Source: a virus. From it: a stretch of 64,000 nucleotides of DNA. This document shows positions 46,459 through 55,884 of the stretch, one piece after another. The notes under the pieces were generated by a model. That model saw only the letters and a program-made list of their open reading frames with translations, did no database searches and was not told the DNA's origin. The stretch lies in IMG/VR virus record IMGVR_UViG_3300046328_000056, positions 1 to 64,000 of that record; one strand, given 5' to 3'. The translations under genes and the position numbers were made by a program. Each line of letters begins with the position of its first letter. Position 1 is the first letter of the stretch.

Positions 46459-46609
46459 TTCGTTTCTCCTGCTCTATCTGCCGTCTTAACTTTTCTACCT
46501 TTTCCACCTGCTGCTTGACTTCGTGCTTGGCTTCCAACACGTCCAAGTACAACATCCCAAGCACTGGGAGCATGAGGGCGACCAACACACAAGCGGCAAT
46601 CCATCCCAT
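46424..46609 (-). CDS. small membrane protein with coiled coil
   Basis: 61 aa from the ATG that overlaps the upstream stop (TGATG). An in-frame ATG at 46732 would add 41 residues inside the previous gene and is less likely. One membrane segment (A-A-C-V-L-V-A-L-M-L-P-V-L-G-M) then K/E/Q coiled coil. Could be a second holin or antiholin component. Confidence 0.65.
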   Translation of the reverse strand: MGWIAACVLVALMLPVLGMLYLDVLEAKHEVKQQVEKVEKLRRQIEQEKRNDKTTGKELDV

Positions 46610-47307
46610 CACGTCTTCCCCAAACGATTTATGAACAGGAACCACAGCCACAGGTAAAGGAGGAATAGGAAAGTCGCTACGAGATACGCTGACTTTGCTT
46701 GGAAGTTTCTTTTTTCCTCCCGTCGTTGCCATTGTTTGTACCTCTCCTGCGCCTCTTCCTTCAACCTTGCCTTCTCCTGCTCCTCCTGTATCACGCTCCG
46801 CATCTCAAACACTTTGGAATACAGCGCTCCCATCTCAGGCGGCGACCGGTACACCATTGTCTCTCTGACCTCAACTTCCAGCGCCGCCATCTGATCCATC
46901 ACCATAACCCGCTGCAAGGCGGCTTCCATCAAGTTGGCATCAGGGTCGTAGACGGTCTGGCTCTTTTCTTCCTCTTCTCTTATGTGCGCCGCAAGCTTCT
47001 CTTGAAGCCTGAAAAGCTCCGTGAGCTGGCTGACGACATCGGCCATGATTTTGGTTTCGTCAACGGCAACGAACTTTTCTTTCTTCTTTTGCGCCACAGG
47101 CTGGCTTTGAGCTGGTTTTGGCGAACCGCCAAACATTCTTGCCAGTTTGCCCCAGAAGCCATATACCTCCTGTGCAACTCCAATAGCCTCGTCAACCGTT
47201 GCCTTGACCTCCATGAAAGATGTCTTAGCTTGCTTGTATAGCTCACAACCTTCCTTGATGGCGGCGACACAAGCATTTGCAGCAAAGAGGATGCTGATCG
47301 GATCAAT
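46609..47307 (-). CDS. hypothetical membrane-anchored protein, probable ATT start
   Basis: 232 aa if begun at the ATT at 47307, which has an ideal SD (GGAG, 6-nt spacer) 3 nt after the previous stop. The first ATG (47214) has no such SD and gives 201 aa. The extra 31 residues (I-D-P-I-S-I-L-F-A-A-N-A-C) are open and resemble starts of similar phage proteins. The rest is K/E/Q coiled coil with a C-terminal membrane segment (F-L-F-L-L-Y-L-W-L-W-F). First gene of the lysis cluster; role unknown. Confidence 0.6.
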   Translation of the reverse strand: MDPISILFAANACVAAIKEGCELYKQAKTSFMEVKATVDEAIGVAQEVYGFWGKLARMFGGSPKPAQSQPVAQKKKEKFVAVDETKIMADVVSQLTELFRLQEKLAAHIREEEEKSQTVYDPDANLMEAALQRVMVMDQMAALEVEVRETMVYRSPPEMGALYSKVFEMRSVIQEEQEKARLKEEAQERYKQWQRREEKRNFQAKSAYLVATFLFLLYLWLWFLFINRLGKT

Positions 47308-47310
47308 TTC

Positions 47311-47577
47311 TTACTCCTGATCTGGTGTCTTTGCCATATCTTCTGGTGCATGTTCAACACCGGGCGGCAAGAAAAACACGCCTTCAGGAGGAAGCGGGTA
47401 GTCATCTGGATTAAAAGGAGCGATATTGCCAGACGCCTCTAGCTCGGCAAACAACGCTTTACCAAAAGGCTCGACGTCATCTTTTGTGGCGGTGAACGGA
47501 ATCCACCCATATACAGGATGCTCAATGTCACAGTCTATTCCACCGACTCTTGTCCAACGTGCGTTTTTGTATTGCAT
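47311..47577 (-). CDS. small tail-fibre-associated protein
   Basis: 88 aa, start overlapping the fibre stop (TGATG). M-Q-Y-K-N-A-R-W-T-R-V-G-G, I-E-H-P-x-Y-G-W-I-P-F-T-A and E-P-F-G-K-A-L-F-A-E-L match small proteins that follow phage tail-fibre genes and probably act as fibre assembly factors or caps. A remnant of its first codons lies after the other fibre copy. Confidence 0.7.
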   Translation of the reverse strand: MQYKNARWTRVGGIDCDIEHPVYGWIPFTATKDDVEPFGKALFAELEASGNIAPFNPDDYPLPPEGVFFLPPGVEHAPEDMAKTPDQE

Positions 47578-48746
47578 CAAGAAATCCTCATCCAAATAGT
47601 TTGATCCCAAGAGGAGCCAACCGCATACCCCAAACATTTCCAAGTCCCACTTACAGAGTACCCGGCGTTCATCCAACCATTACCGTTATTGCCGGAAGGT
47701 GTGTTGTTAGTTCCTGCGGTAGAACCTTTCCACATACCCGCCGGAAACAAGCTGCTTCCAGCAACATTACTGCCAAAAGCAACGCCCCCGACGTAGCTGC
47801 CAAGAAAGGCCAACGTGCCCACAGCGCCCGCCGACAAACCTCCTATTGCAGTCCCAATTTGTGCGCTTGTAACAGTAGTCACTGTCCCAGCATTTGTAGC
47901 ATTGGTGGCGTTCGTAGCGTTGGTCGCATTGGTAACTGCTGTTGCACCAATCTGCCCAACAATATCCGCAGCGGAAGCCGTGGTGACGGCCCCTGTTCCT
48001 GCGCCTTTGAGAATCGCCCCGGAAGTAAAAGTCGTGGCCCCAGTACCGCCGTTGGCGACTGGCAAAGTGCCTGTCACGTTGGTTGTTAAATGGGCAAAAG
48101 TAATTGAGGTTGTCCCCGTTCCACCATTGGCTATGGGTAATGTTCCTGTGACATCAGTAGTCAACCCGACCTGAGCAAACGAAGTATTGGTGCCGTCTGA
48201 GCGAAGCACGCGGTTGTTTGTCTGTGCTGGGAGCAAAGCATTGAATGCCGCATTTGCTGTTGTCTGCCCAGTACCGCCTTTATTGATTGCCAAAGTGCCA
48301 GTCAGGTTCTGGGCCTGCAAGTCATAGAAACTTGTTCCGTCAGACCAGACCATGACTTTGTCGCCGTTTGCAATCGCAATGCCTGTACCTGCTGCGATGG
48401 TATTACCAATTACAGTGGAGTTGTAAATTGTGGCGGTGTACCCACTGTTGTTCCAGATGATGTACGACTTGGAAACGGGCGGCGCATAAATGGAAAAAGC
48501 TGCGCTAGTAGCGGTTGTCAACCGGAGCATAGCGTATACCGCCTGATTCAGCGCCGCAGTAGACGTTGCGCCGTTCAAATAGGTCAGCGCCTGATTTGCC
48601 GTTGTTACGCTGACGGTCTGATACCCCGCAATAGCATTGTCCAAAATATTTGAAAAGTTGCTGTTTGTGGTCGTCCCTAAAGCCCCGGCTTGGTCGCCGG
48701 AACCAATCAACTCAATGCGGAGACTGTTTGAATATGTGCTGCTCAT
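47577..48746 (-). CDS. tail fibre protein, copy 2
   Basis: 389 aa, the same length as the next-upstream copy and alike along its whole length. Start M-S-S-T-Y-S-N-S-L-R-I-E-L-I-G-S-G-D-Q-A. Several G-T-L-P-I-A-N-G-G-T-G-T-type repeats of phage fibres, A-T-N-A-T-N runs, and a C-terminus with W-M-N-A-G-Y-S-V-S-G-T-W-K-C. Likely a receptor-binding or side fibre. SD AAGGA. Confidence 0.85.
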   Translation of the reverse strand: MSSTYSNSLRIELIGSGDQAGALGTTTNSNFSNILDNAIAGYQTVSVTTANQALTYLNGATSTAALNQAVYAMLRLTTATSAAFSIYAPPVSKSYIIWNNSGYTATIYNSTVIGNTIAAGTGIAIANGDKVMVWSDGTSFYDLQAQNLTGTLAINKGGTGQTTANAAFNALLPAQTNNRVLRSDGTNTSFAQVGLTTDVTGTLPIANGGTGTTSITFAHLTTNVTGTLPVANGGTGATTFTSGAILKGAGTGAVTTASAADIVGQIGATAVTNATNATNATNATNAGTVTTVTSAQIGTAIGGLSAGAVGTLAFLGSYVGGVAFGSNVAGSSLFPAGMWKGSTAGTNNTPSGNNGNGWMNAGYSVSGTWKCLGYAVGSSWDQTIWMRIS

Positions 48747-48766
48747 GCTTTATCCTTTGCGTTGCA

Positions 48767-49936
48767 TCACGAAATCCGCATCCAAAGAGTTTCGTCCCAA
48801 GAAGACCCCACTGCATAGCCCATACATTTCCAAGTTCCGGCAACAGAGTACCCAGCGTTCATCCAACCATCGCCGTTATTGCTTGATGGAGAACCGCCAG
48901 TACCCGCGCTAGACCCTTTCCACAAACCCGCTGGGTATAAACTACTGCCCGCGACGTTACTACCAAAAGCAACCCCGCCAACATAACTGCCCAGAAAAGC
49001 GTAAGTTCCAACAGCGCCAGCCGACAACCCCGCAATGGCCGTACCCACTTGCGCACTGGAAACTGTGGTCACCGTGCTGGCGTTGGTTGCATTTGTGGCA
49101 TTGGTGGCGTTTGTTGCGTTTGTAACTGCGGTGGAACCGATTTGAGCAACGATGTCGGCGGCTGAAGCCGCAGCAATTGCACCCGAGCCAGCACCTTTAA
49201 GGAGTGCGCCAGAGGTGAAGGTTGTAGCCCCAGTACCTCCGTTGCCAACAGGCAAAGTCCCAGTGACGTTGGTCGCCAAATTAACAAAGGTTGTAGACGT
49301 TGTGCCTGTGCCGCCGTTAGCGATAGGCAGTGTTCCTGTGACGTCAGTAGTTAAAGCAACTTGAGCAAACGAGGTGTTTGTGCCGTCTGATCTAAGTACT
49401 CGGTTGGCAGTTTGCGCAGGAGCCAGTGCGTTGAACGCGGCATTGGCGGTAATTTGTCCAGTACCGCCCTTGGCAATAGCCAGAGTCCCAGTCAGGTTCT
49501 GCGCTTGCAGGTCGTAGAAATTTGTACCATCCGACCACACCATGATCTTGTCGCCGTTGGCAACCGTAATACCTGTACCCGCTGCTGTAGTGTTGCCAAT
49601 AACAGTCGAGTTGTAGATGGTCATCGAGTATCCGCTGTTGTTCCAGACGATGTACTGCTTTGACACTGGGGGAGCATAGACGTTGAACGCCGCACCGGTA
49701 GTTGTCGTAAAACGCAACATGGCGTACACGGATTGGTTCAAAGCGGCTACCGCAGTCGGCCCGTTAACGTAGGTAAGAGCTTGGCTGGAACTTGTGACGC
49801 TGACGGTCTGATACCCAGCAATCGAGGCATCAAAGACGTTTGAAAGGTTGCTGTTTGTAGTTGAACCCCAAGCACCAGCTTGGTCGCCTGAACCAATCAA
49901 CTCTACCCGCAGGCTACTTGAATACGTGCTGCTCAT
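48767..49936 (-). CDS. tail fibre protein, copy 1
   Basis: 389 aa tandem paralogue of the copy at 47577. Differences are spread along the protein, with many silent changes in DNA, so the duplication is not recent. Its stop is followed by ATG-CAA-CGC-AAA-GGA-TAA, five codons that match the start of the 88-aa fibre-associated gene and then stop. SD CAGGAG. Confidence 0.85.
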   Translation of the reverse strand: MSSTYSSSLRVELIGSGDQAGAWGSTTNSNLSNVFDASIAGYQTVSVTSSSQALTYVNGPTAVAALNQSVYAMLRFTTTTGAAFNVYAPPVSKQYIVWNNSGYSMTIYNSTVIGNTTAAGTGITVANGDKIMVWSDGTNFYDLQAQNLTGTLAIAKGGTGQITANAAFNALAPAQTANRVLRSDGTNTSFAQVALTTDVTGTLPIANGGTGTTSTTFVNLATNVTGTLPVGNGGTGATTFTSGALLKGAGSGAIAAASAADIVAQIGSTAVTNATNATNATNATNASTVTTVSSAQVGTAIAGLSAGAVGTYAFLGSYVGGVAFGSNVAGSSLYPAGLWKGSSAGTGGSPSSNNGDGWMNAGYSVAGTWKCMGYAVGSSWDETLWMRIS

Positions 49937-49953
49937 TTAATTTGCTCCTGTGG

Positions 49954-52900
49954 TTAACTTTTCATAATATACGCAAGGGCGTAGTATGGGGGAAGGTTTG
50001 CATTGGTGCCAGACACACCTGTTGCTGCAACTGTTGTTGTAATGTTTGCAAACCCCGTTCCGGTATTAACGTTGGCAACACGGTTTGGCGCGCCTGACGC
50101 ATTTTGTCCGCTCGGAGAAAATGGTTGAAATCCCCCTGAATGCACATGTCCAGAATCTGTTGATGTTGCAGTATGCGTGTGGCTAACAATAACAGCATTA
50201 GCAGAACCGCCTGTACCGGCAACTGCGTATGTACTGCCAGCACCAACGATAAAACGGTCACGTAAGTCAGGAGTGCCGCTAGTGCCGTTACATAGCAGCC
50301 AACCACTAGGAATACTGGCGATTGAACCAGACCACATAACAATGCTGCCGGAAGGAACTCCGTTATCGGCCACTCTTGCAGAATCAACACGAACGCCATA
50401 AGTGCTTACTCCATTCCAGCCCATCAATGTAGGGTATGTCGCACTCCAAACAACTTGGGAATTAGTGTTGTTTACCGCAGTGCCATCAGGTGCAGTGCTT
50501 GCTGAAGCATCAAAAATTGTATGGTTGTTGGAATAGTTTTTCCACGACAATTGCCCAACAACAGCAGTGATTGTTCCGTTGGTTGACCAGTTGGTGCGGT
50601 TGGTTGAAAGATTGGTTGCAGTATCCGCATTACCAGTCAAAGCAGCATTGATTGTTCCCGCCGTGAAGTTGCCAGACCCGTCACGTTGAACAATTGCAGA
50701 CGCCGTGTTTGCGCTGGTTGCTGTTGTCCACGTTGGAGCCGCAGCACCAGCGGATGTGAGGACTTGCCCAGATGTGCCTGCTGTTGAGTACGCTTGTGCT
50801 GTACCTGTGCCGTAAACAACCCCGCCGTTTGTTGGAGTAGCCGTACTGTTTGTACCGCCGTTGGCAATTGGCAAAGTCCCATCAACATGTGTCGCCAAGC
50901 CAATCTTGCCCCAGCTTGGAGCCGCAGCCACGCCGCCAGAAATCAGCGCATTGCCAACTACTACATCCGCGAGTTGCGCCAACGTCGTTGTTGTGTCTGC
51001 GTAAAGTAAATCTCCCACAGCGTAAGAGGCAAAGCCAGTGCCGCCATAAGCAGCAGCAATAGTTGTAGCGTTCCAAGTACCAGCAGTAAGAGTACCGACT
51101 CCAGTAACGCCCGTGTAGCTGCCAGACAAGCGCGAAGTGCCCAGAGTACCCGAAGTAATGTTTGAAGCATCGGTTGTATCCGTTGTTGCTGATGGGGCCA
51201 AGCCTGTGATGTCAGACGCCGCAGGTTGCTCCCAGCCGGGGGCTTGCCCAGCCGTGCCCGTACCTGTTTGGGCCAAGAACTTCTTGGTGGTTGTGGTGTT
51301 GGCCGTCACCTTGTCCAGCGATGTTGTGGTGTTGGCATACAGCATCTCGCCTTGGGCGTAGCCAGTAATCCCTGTGCCACCATTACCAACTGGAAGTGCG
51401 CCAGCTACTGCGGCTGATTGATCTAAAGCAACAGCGTTCCATTCAACCTGCGTACCTGCACCGTTGACTGACAACGTCTTGTAGGCCGCGCCAAGAGCCA
51501 ACTTGCTCCATGTGTTTGAAGCGGAGCCGTACAGCAGATCGCCAACTGCGACTGTGTTTACGCCTGTACCGCCATTGGTAGCCGCGACGGTTCCGGTCAA
51601 AGAAATCGTCTGACCAGTGATGTCGATGTTCGTACCGCCAACGTAGTCAACGGAGCCACTGAACTGTGTATATGTCAGCGTGGTATACCCAATAATCATT
51701 GTGTTGGGTTCAGTGGTCAGAACGTGCGAGTCGCCAGCGTTCAGCAAACCTTCTTGGGTGAAGAAGTAGTCGCCTGTGCCAAGCCCATCAGGATCGGCGG
51801 GGCTGACAAAACTGGCGTCATCGGCACGGGTCAAAACCCAATTTGTACCGCCGGGGTCTGGAGTACCCACAGTGGTAACCACGTACACACCGTTTTCTTC
51901 GCCATTTGTTTGCAGCCGCACCATGACACGGTTGGTCGTGGAAAGATTAACCCCATCAATTTGCAACGCTGCTTTTGTACCTGCGTTGGTCAGATACGCT
52001 CCGACACCAGAATTAGCCCGTGTTGCATATGCCAAACCAGAAGCGTTGGTCAGCCCAGTTATTTGTGAGCCGCCAAATGTCAGCGACAGGGTCAAGGTAT
52101 TCAACGCAGGGGTTGAGTACACAAAATAGGCGGTGTTTGTAGACAGGCCGTTACCAGCGGTGCTGTACAACCAAATTTGGTCGCCAATAGACAAGCCGTG
52201 GTTCACAGACGTGGTTACTGTGTTTGTGCCGGTAATGTCTGTGATGTTGAATGTCGTGCCGCCCTGCGTGTAGGTAGCGGTCAGATTGCCGGTTGTTTCA
52301 ACCCGCACAGGCTCGTGGATGTGCAATCCTGCGGTGACTTGGTTGTCAACATATTGCTTGGTGGCCGCTTGCAATGGGAGAGCGGGGTTGGCATTCAAGG
52401 TCACAGTAGAGCCAAACGTAGCAGCCCCTGTCACATCCGCCGCGCCAGTCACATCCAAAGCACCGCCAACATTCACATCGGCAACAGTTGTGACGGCCTT
52501 GGTTGTCTTGTCAATCCGAACTGCTTCATCCGCCGCATCAACGCCGCCCGCAAACAGAACGACGTCGTCGGTGGCGCTACCAAGAAAAAGCTCCCCGCCA
52601 TCGTTGAAAAGGTAGGCTGAGCCGGGTGTGAAGATGGGGTAGGTTGCAGATGTGTATGTTGAGCTGTTGATGCCCATGTCCACAAAGTTGTTGACCCCGT
52701 CCCCAAGATCGTTGTACGCCACAAAGTCGGCAGATGCTTCTGTGCCATCGCTCAAATTTTGGGCATAGAACTGAGCAAACGAATCAATGTCTGCGTACAT
52801 TTCGCCAAGTGCGGCTGAGAATGTGGTAAAGCTTGTGACCCCTGTACCAATCACAGTAATTGGGCCACCGTCGATCAAGACATTGCCACTCAACTCTTCA

Positions 52901-53208
52901 TATATTGCCTTCTCAGCGGGGTAGGTACAGAATACGTCCTTGTCGCCAGAACCAAAGCTGATCTTCGCCCCAGCCGCGCTGGAAGACAGAATTGTGTTGC
53001 GGGTAAGTGTCGGGCCAGACGTGGTGTACTGCCCGTAGCCAACTTCCCAGTCGCCTGTGGCTGGGTCTACAGCGGCGTAGTATGTGTAGTTGTTGTTGCC
53101 GATTGCGGCAAACGTCTGGAAGCCAGACGGCGCACCGCCCAATATAAAGTCTGCTGTGCCTGTAGTGGCGCTAACAACTTTAACTCGGTCTTTTACAACG
53201 ATTGCCAT
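49954..53208 (-). CDS. long tail fibre with phage collar domain
   Basis: 1084 aa. N-terminal domain (V-K-V-V-S-A-T-T-G-T-A-D-F) likely joins the tail. The shaft is a long row of G-G-T-G and T-N-G-G-T repeats. The C-terminus is a tail collar domain: G-S-I-V-M-W-S-G-S, P-S-G-W-L-L-C-N-G, L-R-D-R-F-I-V-G-A-G, H-T-H-T-A-T, and N-L-P-P-Y-Y-A-L-A-Y-I-M-K. Probably the main receptor-recognition fibre. Confidence 0.9.
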   Translation of the reverse strand: MAIVVKDRVKVVSATTGTADFILGGAPSGFQTFAAIGNNNYTYYAAVDPATGDWEVGYGQYTTSGPTLTRNTILSSSAAGAKISFGSGDKDVFCTYPAEKAIYEELSGNVLIDGGPITVIGTGVTSFTTFSAALGEMYADIDSFAQFYAQNLSDGTEASADFVAYNDLGDGVNNFVDMGINSSTYTSATYPIFTPGSAYLFNDGGELFLGSATDDVVLFAGGVDAADEAVRIDKTTKAVTTVADVNVGGALDVTGAADVTGAATFGSTVTLNANPALPLQAATKQYVDNQVTAGLHIHEPVRVETTGNLTATYTQGGTTFNITDITGTNTVTTSVNHGLSIGDQIWLYSTAGNGLSTNTAYFVYSTPALNTLTLSLTFGGSQITGLTNASGLAYATRANSGVGAYLTNAGTKAALQIDGVNLSTTNRVMVRLQTNGEENGVYVVTTVGTPDPGGTNWVLTRADDASFVSPADPDGLGTGDYFFTQEGLLNAGDSHVLTTEPNTMIIGYTTLTYTQFSGSVDYVGGTNIDITGQTISLTGTVAATNGGTGVNTVAVGDLLYGSASNTWSKLALGAAYKTLSVNGAGTQVEWNAVALDQSAAVAGALPVGNGGTGITGYAQGEMLYANTTTSLDKVTANTTTTKKFLAQTGTGTAGQAPGWEQPAASDITGLAPSATTDTTDASNITSGTLGTSRLSGSYTGVTGVGTLTAGTWNATTIAAAYGGTGFASYAVGDLLYADTTTTLAQLADVVVGNALISGGVAAAPSWGKIGLATHVDGTLPIANGGTNSTATPTNGGVVYGTGTAQAYSTAGTSGQVLTSAGAAAPTWTTATSANTASAIVQRDGSGNFTAGTINAALTGNADTATNLSTNRTNWSTNGTITAVVGQLSWKNYSNNHTIFDASASTAPDGTAVNNTNSQVVWSATYPTLMGWNGVSTYGVRVDSARVADNGVPSGSIVMWSGSIASIPSGWLLCNGTSGTPDLRDRFIVGAGSTYAVAGTGGSANAVIVSHTHTATSTDSGHVHSGGFQPFSPSGQNASGAPNRVANVNTGTGFANITTTVAATGVSGTNANLPPYYALAYIMKS

Positions 53209-53212
53209 TTGG

Positions 53213-54136
53213 TCAGCCCTGCGTTTTTATTACTTGCCATGTGTCAGTTTGACCGTCGTAGATGACTGTCCAACCAGCATTCTGAGCATCATTGATGTTC
53301 TGCCATCCGCCTGTCTGGGCTGTCCCAATCGTGGCCCAAGTCGTTGTCTGGGAGGCATTGATATTGCCCCAGTTTGCCGTTTGCGCATCGTTGATGATCT
53401 CCCAAAGCAGTCTAGCAATGATCTGATCTGCGGCTACCGCACCTTCGGTAATGGTAGCAAAAAAGACCGCACTTGCAAAGACTGCGTCTAGTGCCTGCGC
53501 TGTTTCACTGATGGCGGCGTTAAAGGTAGAAGGGGCCACCAACGCACTGTCTGAGCCAGCCGCTGTTTCAGAAACGGCCACCCCAAAACCTGCCGCCGCA
53601 CTAGTGGCATCCAGCCCCGAAACAATCTCCACCACTGCCGCCCGAAAATCTACACTCACTGCGGTGGCGTCTAGCGCAGCAGCCAGCTCAGAGACTGCGG
53701 CTAGGTAATCCAATCGTGCGGTTGCACTGTCACTACCAGTCGCTGTTTCAGCAATAGAAGAGATGAAATCTGCCAAAGCAGAGGCGACGTCTTCGGCTGT
53801 TGCTGCTTCAAGTATTGCCGCTTGGAAATCCACCAAAGCGGAGGTGCTGTCAGCACCGGCGGCAGTCTCTGCAATGTTCACAGCAAAGTCAACCAGTACA
53901 GAAACGATGTCTGATCCGGCGGACGCTTCGCTGATTACAGTGTTGAAAACAGAAGCGGCCACAAGAACGGTGTCCGAACCAGTGGCGGCATCGGCAGTGC
54001 TTGAGTTAAATGCCGCTTGCGCTGCGGTGGTGTCTAAGGCCGAAACGCTTTCAGTAATTAGGCTGTCAAGGCTTCGCCCGCCAGCCGCCCCTTGCGAGGC
54101 AAACGGTGCTTGGGCAAAGGCTGATTCTGCAAACAC
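53213..54136 (-). CDS. tail protein made of short tandem repeats
   Basis: 307 aa, GTG start coupled to the upstream stop. More than ten units of about 18-20 residues follow the pattern F-x-x-x-[IV]-[SA]-E-[TA]-A-x-G-x-D-x-x-x-A. The last 60 residues switch to a Trp repeat, W-x-x-I-x-x-A-Q-T-x-x-W. Likely a fibrous linker between tail and fibre. No SD; depends on translational coupling. Confidence 0.7.
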   Translation of the reverse strand: MFAESAFAQAPFASQGAAGGRSLDSLITESVSALDTTAAQAAFNSSTADAATGSDTVLVAASVFNTVISEASAGSDIVSVLVDFAVNIAETAAGADSTSALVDFQAAILEAATAEDVASALADFISSIAETATGSDSATARLDYLAAVSELAAALDATAVSVDFRAAVVEIVSGLDATSAAAGFGVAVSETAAGSDSALVAPSTFNAAISETAQALDAVFASAVFFATITEGAVAADQIIARLLWEIINDAQTANWGNINASQTTTWATIGTAQTGGWQNINDAQNAGWTVIYDGQTDTWQVIKTQG

Positions 54137-54139
54137 TCA

Positions 54140-54715
54140 TTAAGCAGCGTCAAGGCTGAACGTGTAGGTCACATTCAAAGTGTCGCCAGCAACAACGGTA
54201 CGGTCGCCGGGAGACTGGAAGTCTGACTCGGAAAACAACACGCCAGATGTGCCACTAGACACGGTACACAGGAACGCACCAGCGATCACGCCGCCTGCAC
54301 CAGAAATGGTGAAAGCAGAAGGCGTGGCTGAGTTGCTGATGACTGAGGGGTCTGCGGTTGTGGCTGTACCAAATGTCACGGCCTTACGTGCGCCGCTGTA
54401 GTCTGTGTATTCAGTCCAAGCGTGGGAGGCCAAAGTGTCGGCTGCGGCAAAGGTAGTGCCTGAACCGGGGCCTGTAATCAAGCCAAGGTAGAGCGCGGCA
54501 GTGTAGGTTGAACCCTTGAAATACTGGGTGTTCATGTCCTGCAAACCCTCGTTCACAACCAAGTTGTGCTCGGAGGTTTTCCATTTCAGGTTGCCGTCTT
54601 TGTCAAAACACTGGACGTGGAAGACGCCGCCTGCACGAGCACCTGAATCGGCTCCAGTACGAGCGACAAGACCCGCGCTTACGGTATCTGTTGAAGTTGC
54701 TTTTTCGTTGAACAT
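54140..54715 (-). CDS. virion structural protein
   Basis: 191 aa. F-H-V-Q-C-F-D-K-D-G-N-L-K-W-K, then N-L-V-V-N-E-G-L-Q-D-M-N, a beta-rich domain with Ser/Thr. Typical of small phage tail or head decoration proteins that I have seen beside fibre genes; unnamed. SD AAGGAG. Confidence 0.65.
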   Translation of the reverse strand: MFNEKATSTDTVSAGLVARTGADSGARAGGVFHVQCFDKDGNLKWKTSEHNLVVNEGLQDMNTQYFKGSTYTAALYLGLITGPGSGTTFAAADTLASHAWTEYTDYSGARKAVTFGTATTADPSVISNSATPSAFTISGAGGVIAGAFLCTVSSGTSGVLFSESDFQSPGDRTVVAGDTLNVTYTFSLDAA

Positions 54716-54724
54716 GGTCGCTCC

Positions 54725-55147
54725 TTAAACGAGTCTGATGAGTGCGGATGTGCTGGTGTTAGCTGGCATCGCCACGGTGAAAGTTGATGTGGAAGTTTTA
54801 TTGCTGCCAAAGTCCAACACACATACTGCGTCTCCAGTTGTGTTGTTGTAGATCAGTGCCCCACGAGCAGTGATTGCTCCAGTCCATGCTGGCGCTGCGA
54901 ACGATACATAAACTGTGCTGCCTGTTGTGGTGGCGGCGGTGGATACAGTAGCGGCAACAGTCTGACCGCCAGCGGAATAGTTTCCGCCAGACGCCTCGCC
55001 AGTGGCTGAGTAACCTGAAGTCTCTGCGTTAAGCGTAGCTGTGTTGGTATACAAAGCCAGCTTAAATACATCCGATGAAAAGTTCATCGTGCCGTTCATC
55101 AAGGCTGTGCGCAGTGAGTTGCAGGAGTAGTTGCCGGTAAATGCCAT
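54725..55147 (-). CDS. virion structural protein
   Basis: 140 aa. L-M-N-G-T-M-N-F-S-S-D-V-F-K-L-A-L-Y and A-R-G-A-L-I-Y-N-N-T. Beta-rich. The pair with the 54140 gene product is common in phages of this kind. Start overlaps the stop of the adaptor gene (TAATG). Confidence 0.65.
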   Translation of the reverse strand: MAFTGNYSCNSLRTALMNGTMNFSSDVFKLALYTNTATLNAETSGYSATGEASGGNYSAGGQTVAATVSTAATTTGSTVYVSFAAPAWTGAITARGALIYNNTTGDAVCVLDFGSNKTSTSTFTVAMPANTSTSALIRLV

Positions 55148-55884
55148 TAACGCACTCCATTATTCTGTGGCAGCGGAGCTTCGCGGTACTGCCCACTACG
55201 GTAAGCATCGCTGCGCTCCATACCATCGCCCAGACGTTTGGCCAACCCAAGTGCTTCTTTGTACTTGCCGTCATAAAGCGCAATGATGTCTTGCTCGCCC
55301 TTCATGAAGGTGTAAGCCTCGACCAGTGAACCATACAACAGCACGGAATCAAAGTTGTCGCCCAACCAAGTGTGGCCAGAAGCCACAGTCGTGATGGATT
55401 CGGGATAGTAGTAGTAGTGCAACTCAACGTCATACGCCGCATCAGGAGTTGGGCCAAGAATGAAACTCAGCTCGTTTGTGATGGCAGGGCTTGGGTCGTT
55501 GGTAGTCGTTGGGCCAAACAGAGCGTAGTACTTGGGTGTTGAGTAACCTGCGGCACCCGTATTTGGGTATGCCTGACGGATGAAATTCACATCCTTGTTC
55601 AACAGGTACTCGTAATTGTCGTCCGCATCAATCACGGCCAACGAATACGACGCCAAAAAGTCGGCGGGGCACGATAGATACTTGTTACCAGTCGTGGTTA
55701 CCCCCGTCACATTCTTGCGCAACGAGGGGAACTGAACCGTGTTGTAGATGCGCTGCTCAGCCTGCGTGATGAAGGTGTTTAACTGAGCCGTTGAAGACTC
55801 AGTTGCTCCACTTGCAAGGTACGTTTCCGGGAACGTATTCTCGGTGTACGACTGAATAGCAGCAATCAACTCGGTGTAGGTCAT
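55147..55884 (-). CDS. head-tail adaptor-like protein
   Basis: 245 aa. T-Y-T-E-L-I-A-A-I-Q-S-Y-T-E-N at the start, Q-A-E-Q-R-I-Y-N-T-V-Q-F-P, then Y-Y-Y-Y-P-E-S-I, and helical end E-A-Y-T-F-M-K-G-E-Q. This matches the adaptor type of SU10-like podoviruses, which binds under the portal. Overlaps the small-protein gene upstream by 4 nt. Confidence 0.7.
   Translation of the reverse strand: MTYTELIAAIQSYTENTFPETYLASGATESSTAQLNTFITQAEQRIYNTVQFPSLRKNVTGVTTTGNKYLSCPADFLASYSLAVIDADDNYEYLLNKDVNFIRQAYPNTGAAGYSTPKYYALFGPTTTNDPSPAITNELSFILGPTPDAAYDVELHYYYYPESITTVASGHTWLGDNFDSVLLYGSLVEAYTFMKGEQDIIALYDGKYKEALGLAKRLGDGMERSDAYRSGQYREAPLPQNNGVR

Noticed and set aside
46610-46732. Longer start (46732) for the small membrane gene at 46424
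   Set aside because: It would overlap the previous gene by over 120 nt; the ATG at 46609 couples directly to that gene's stop.
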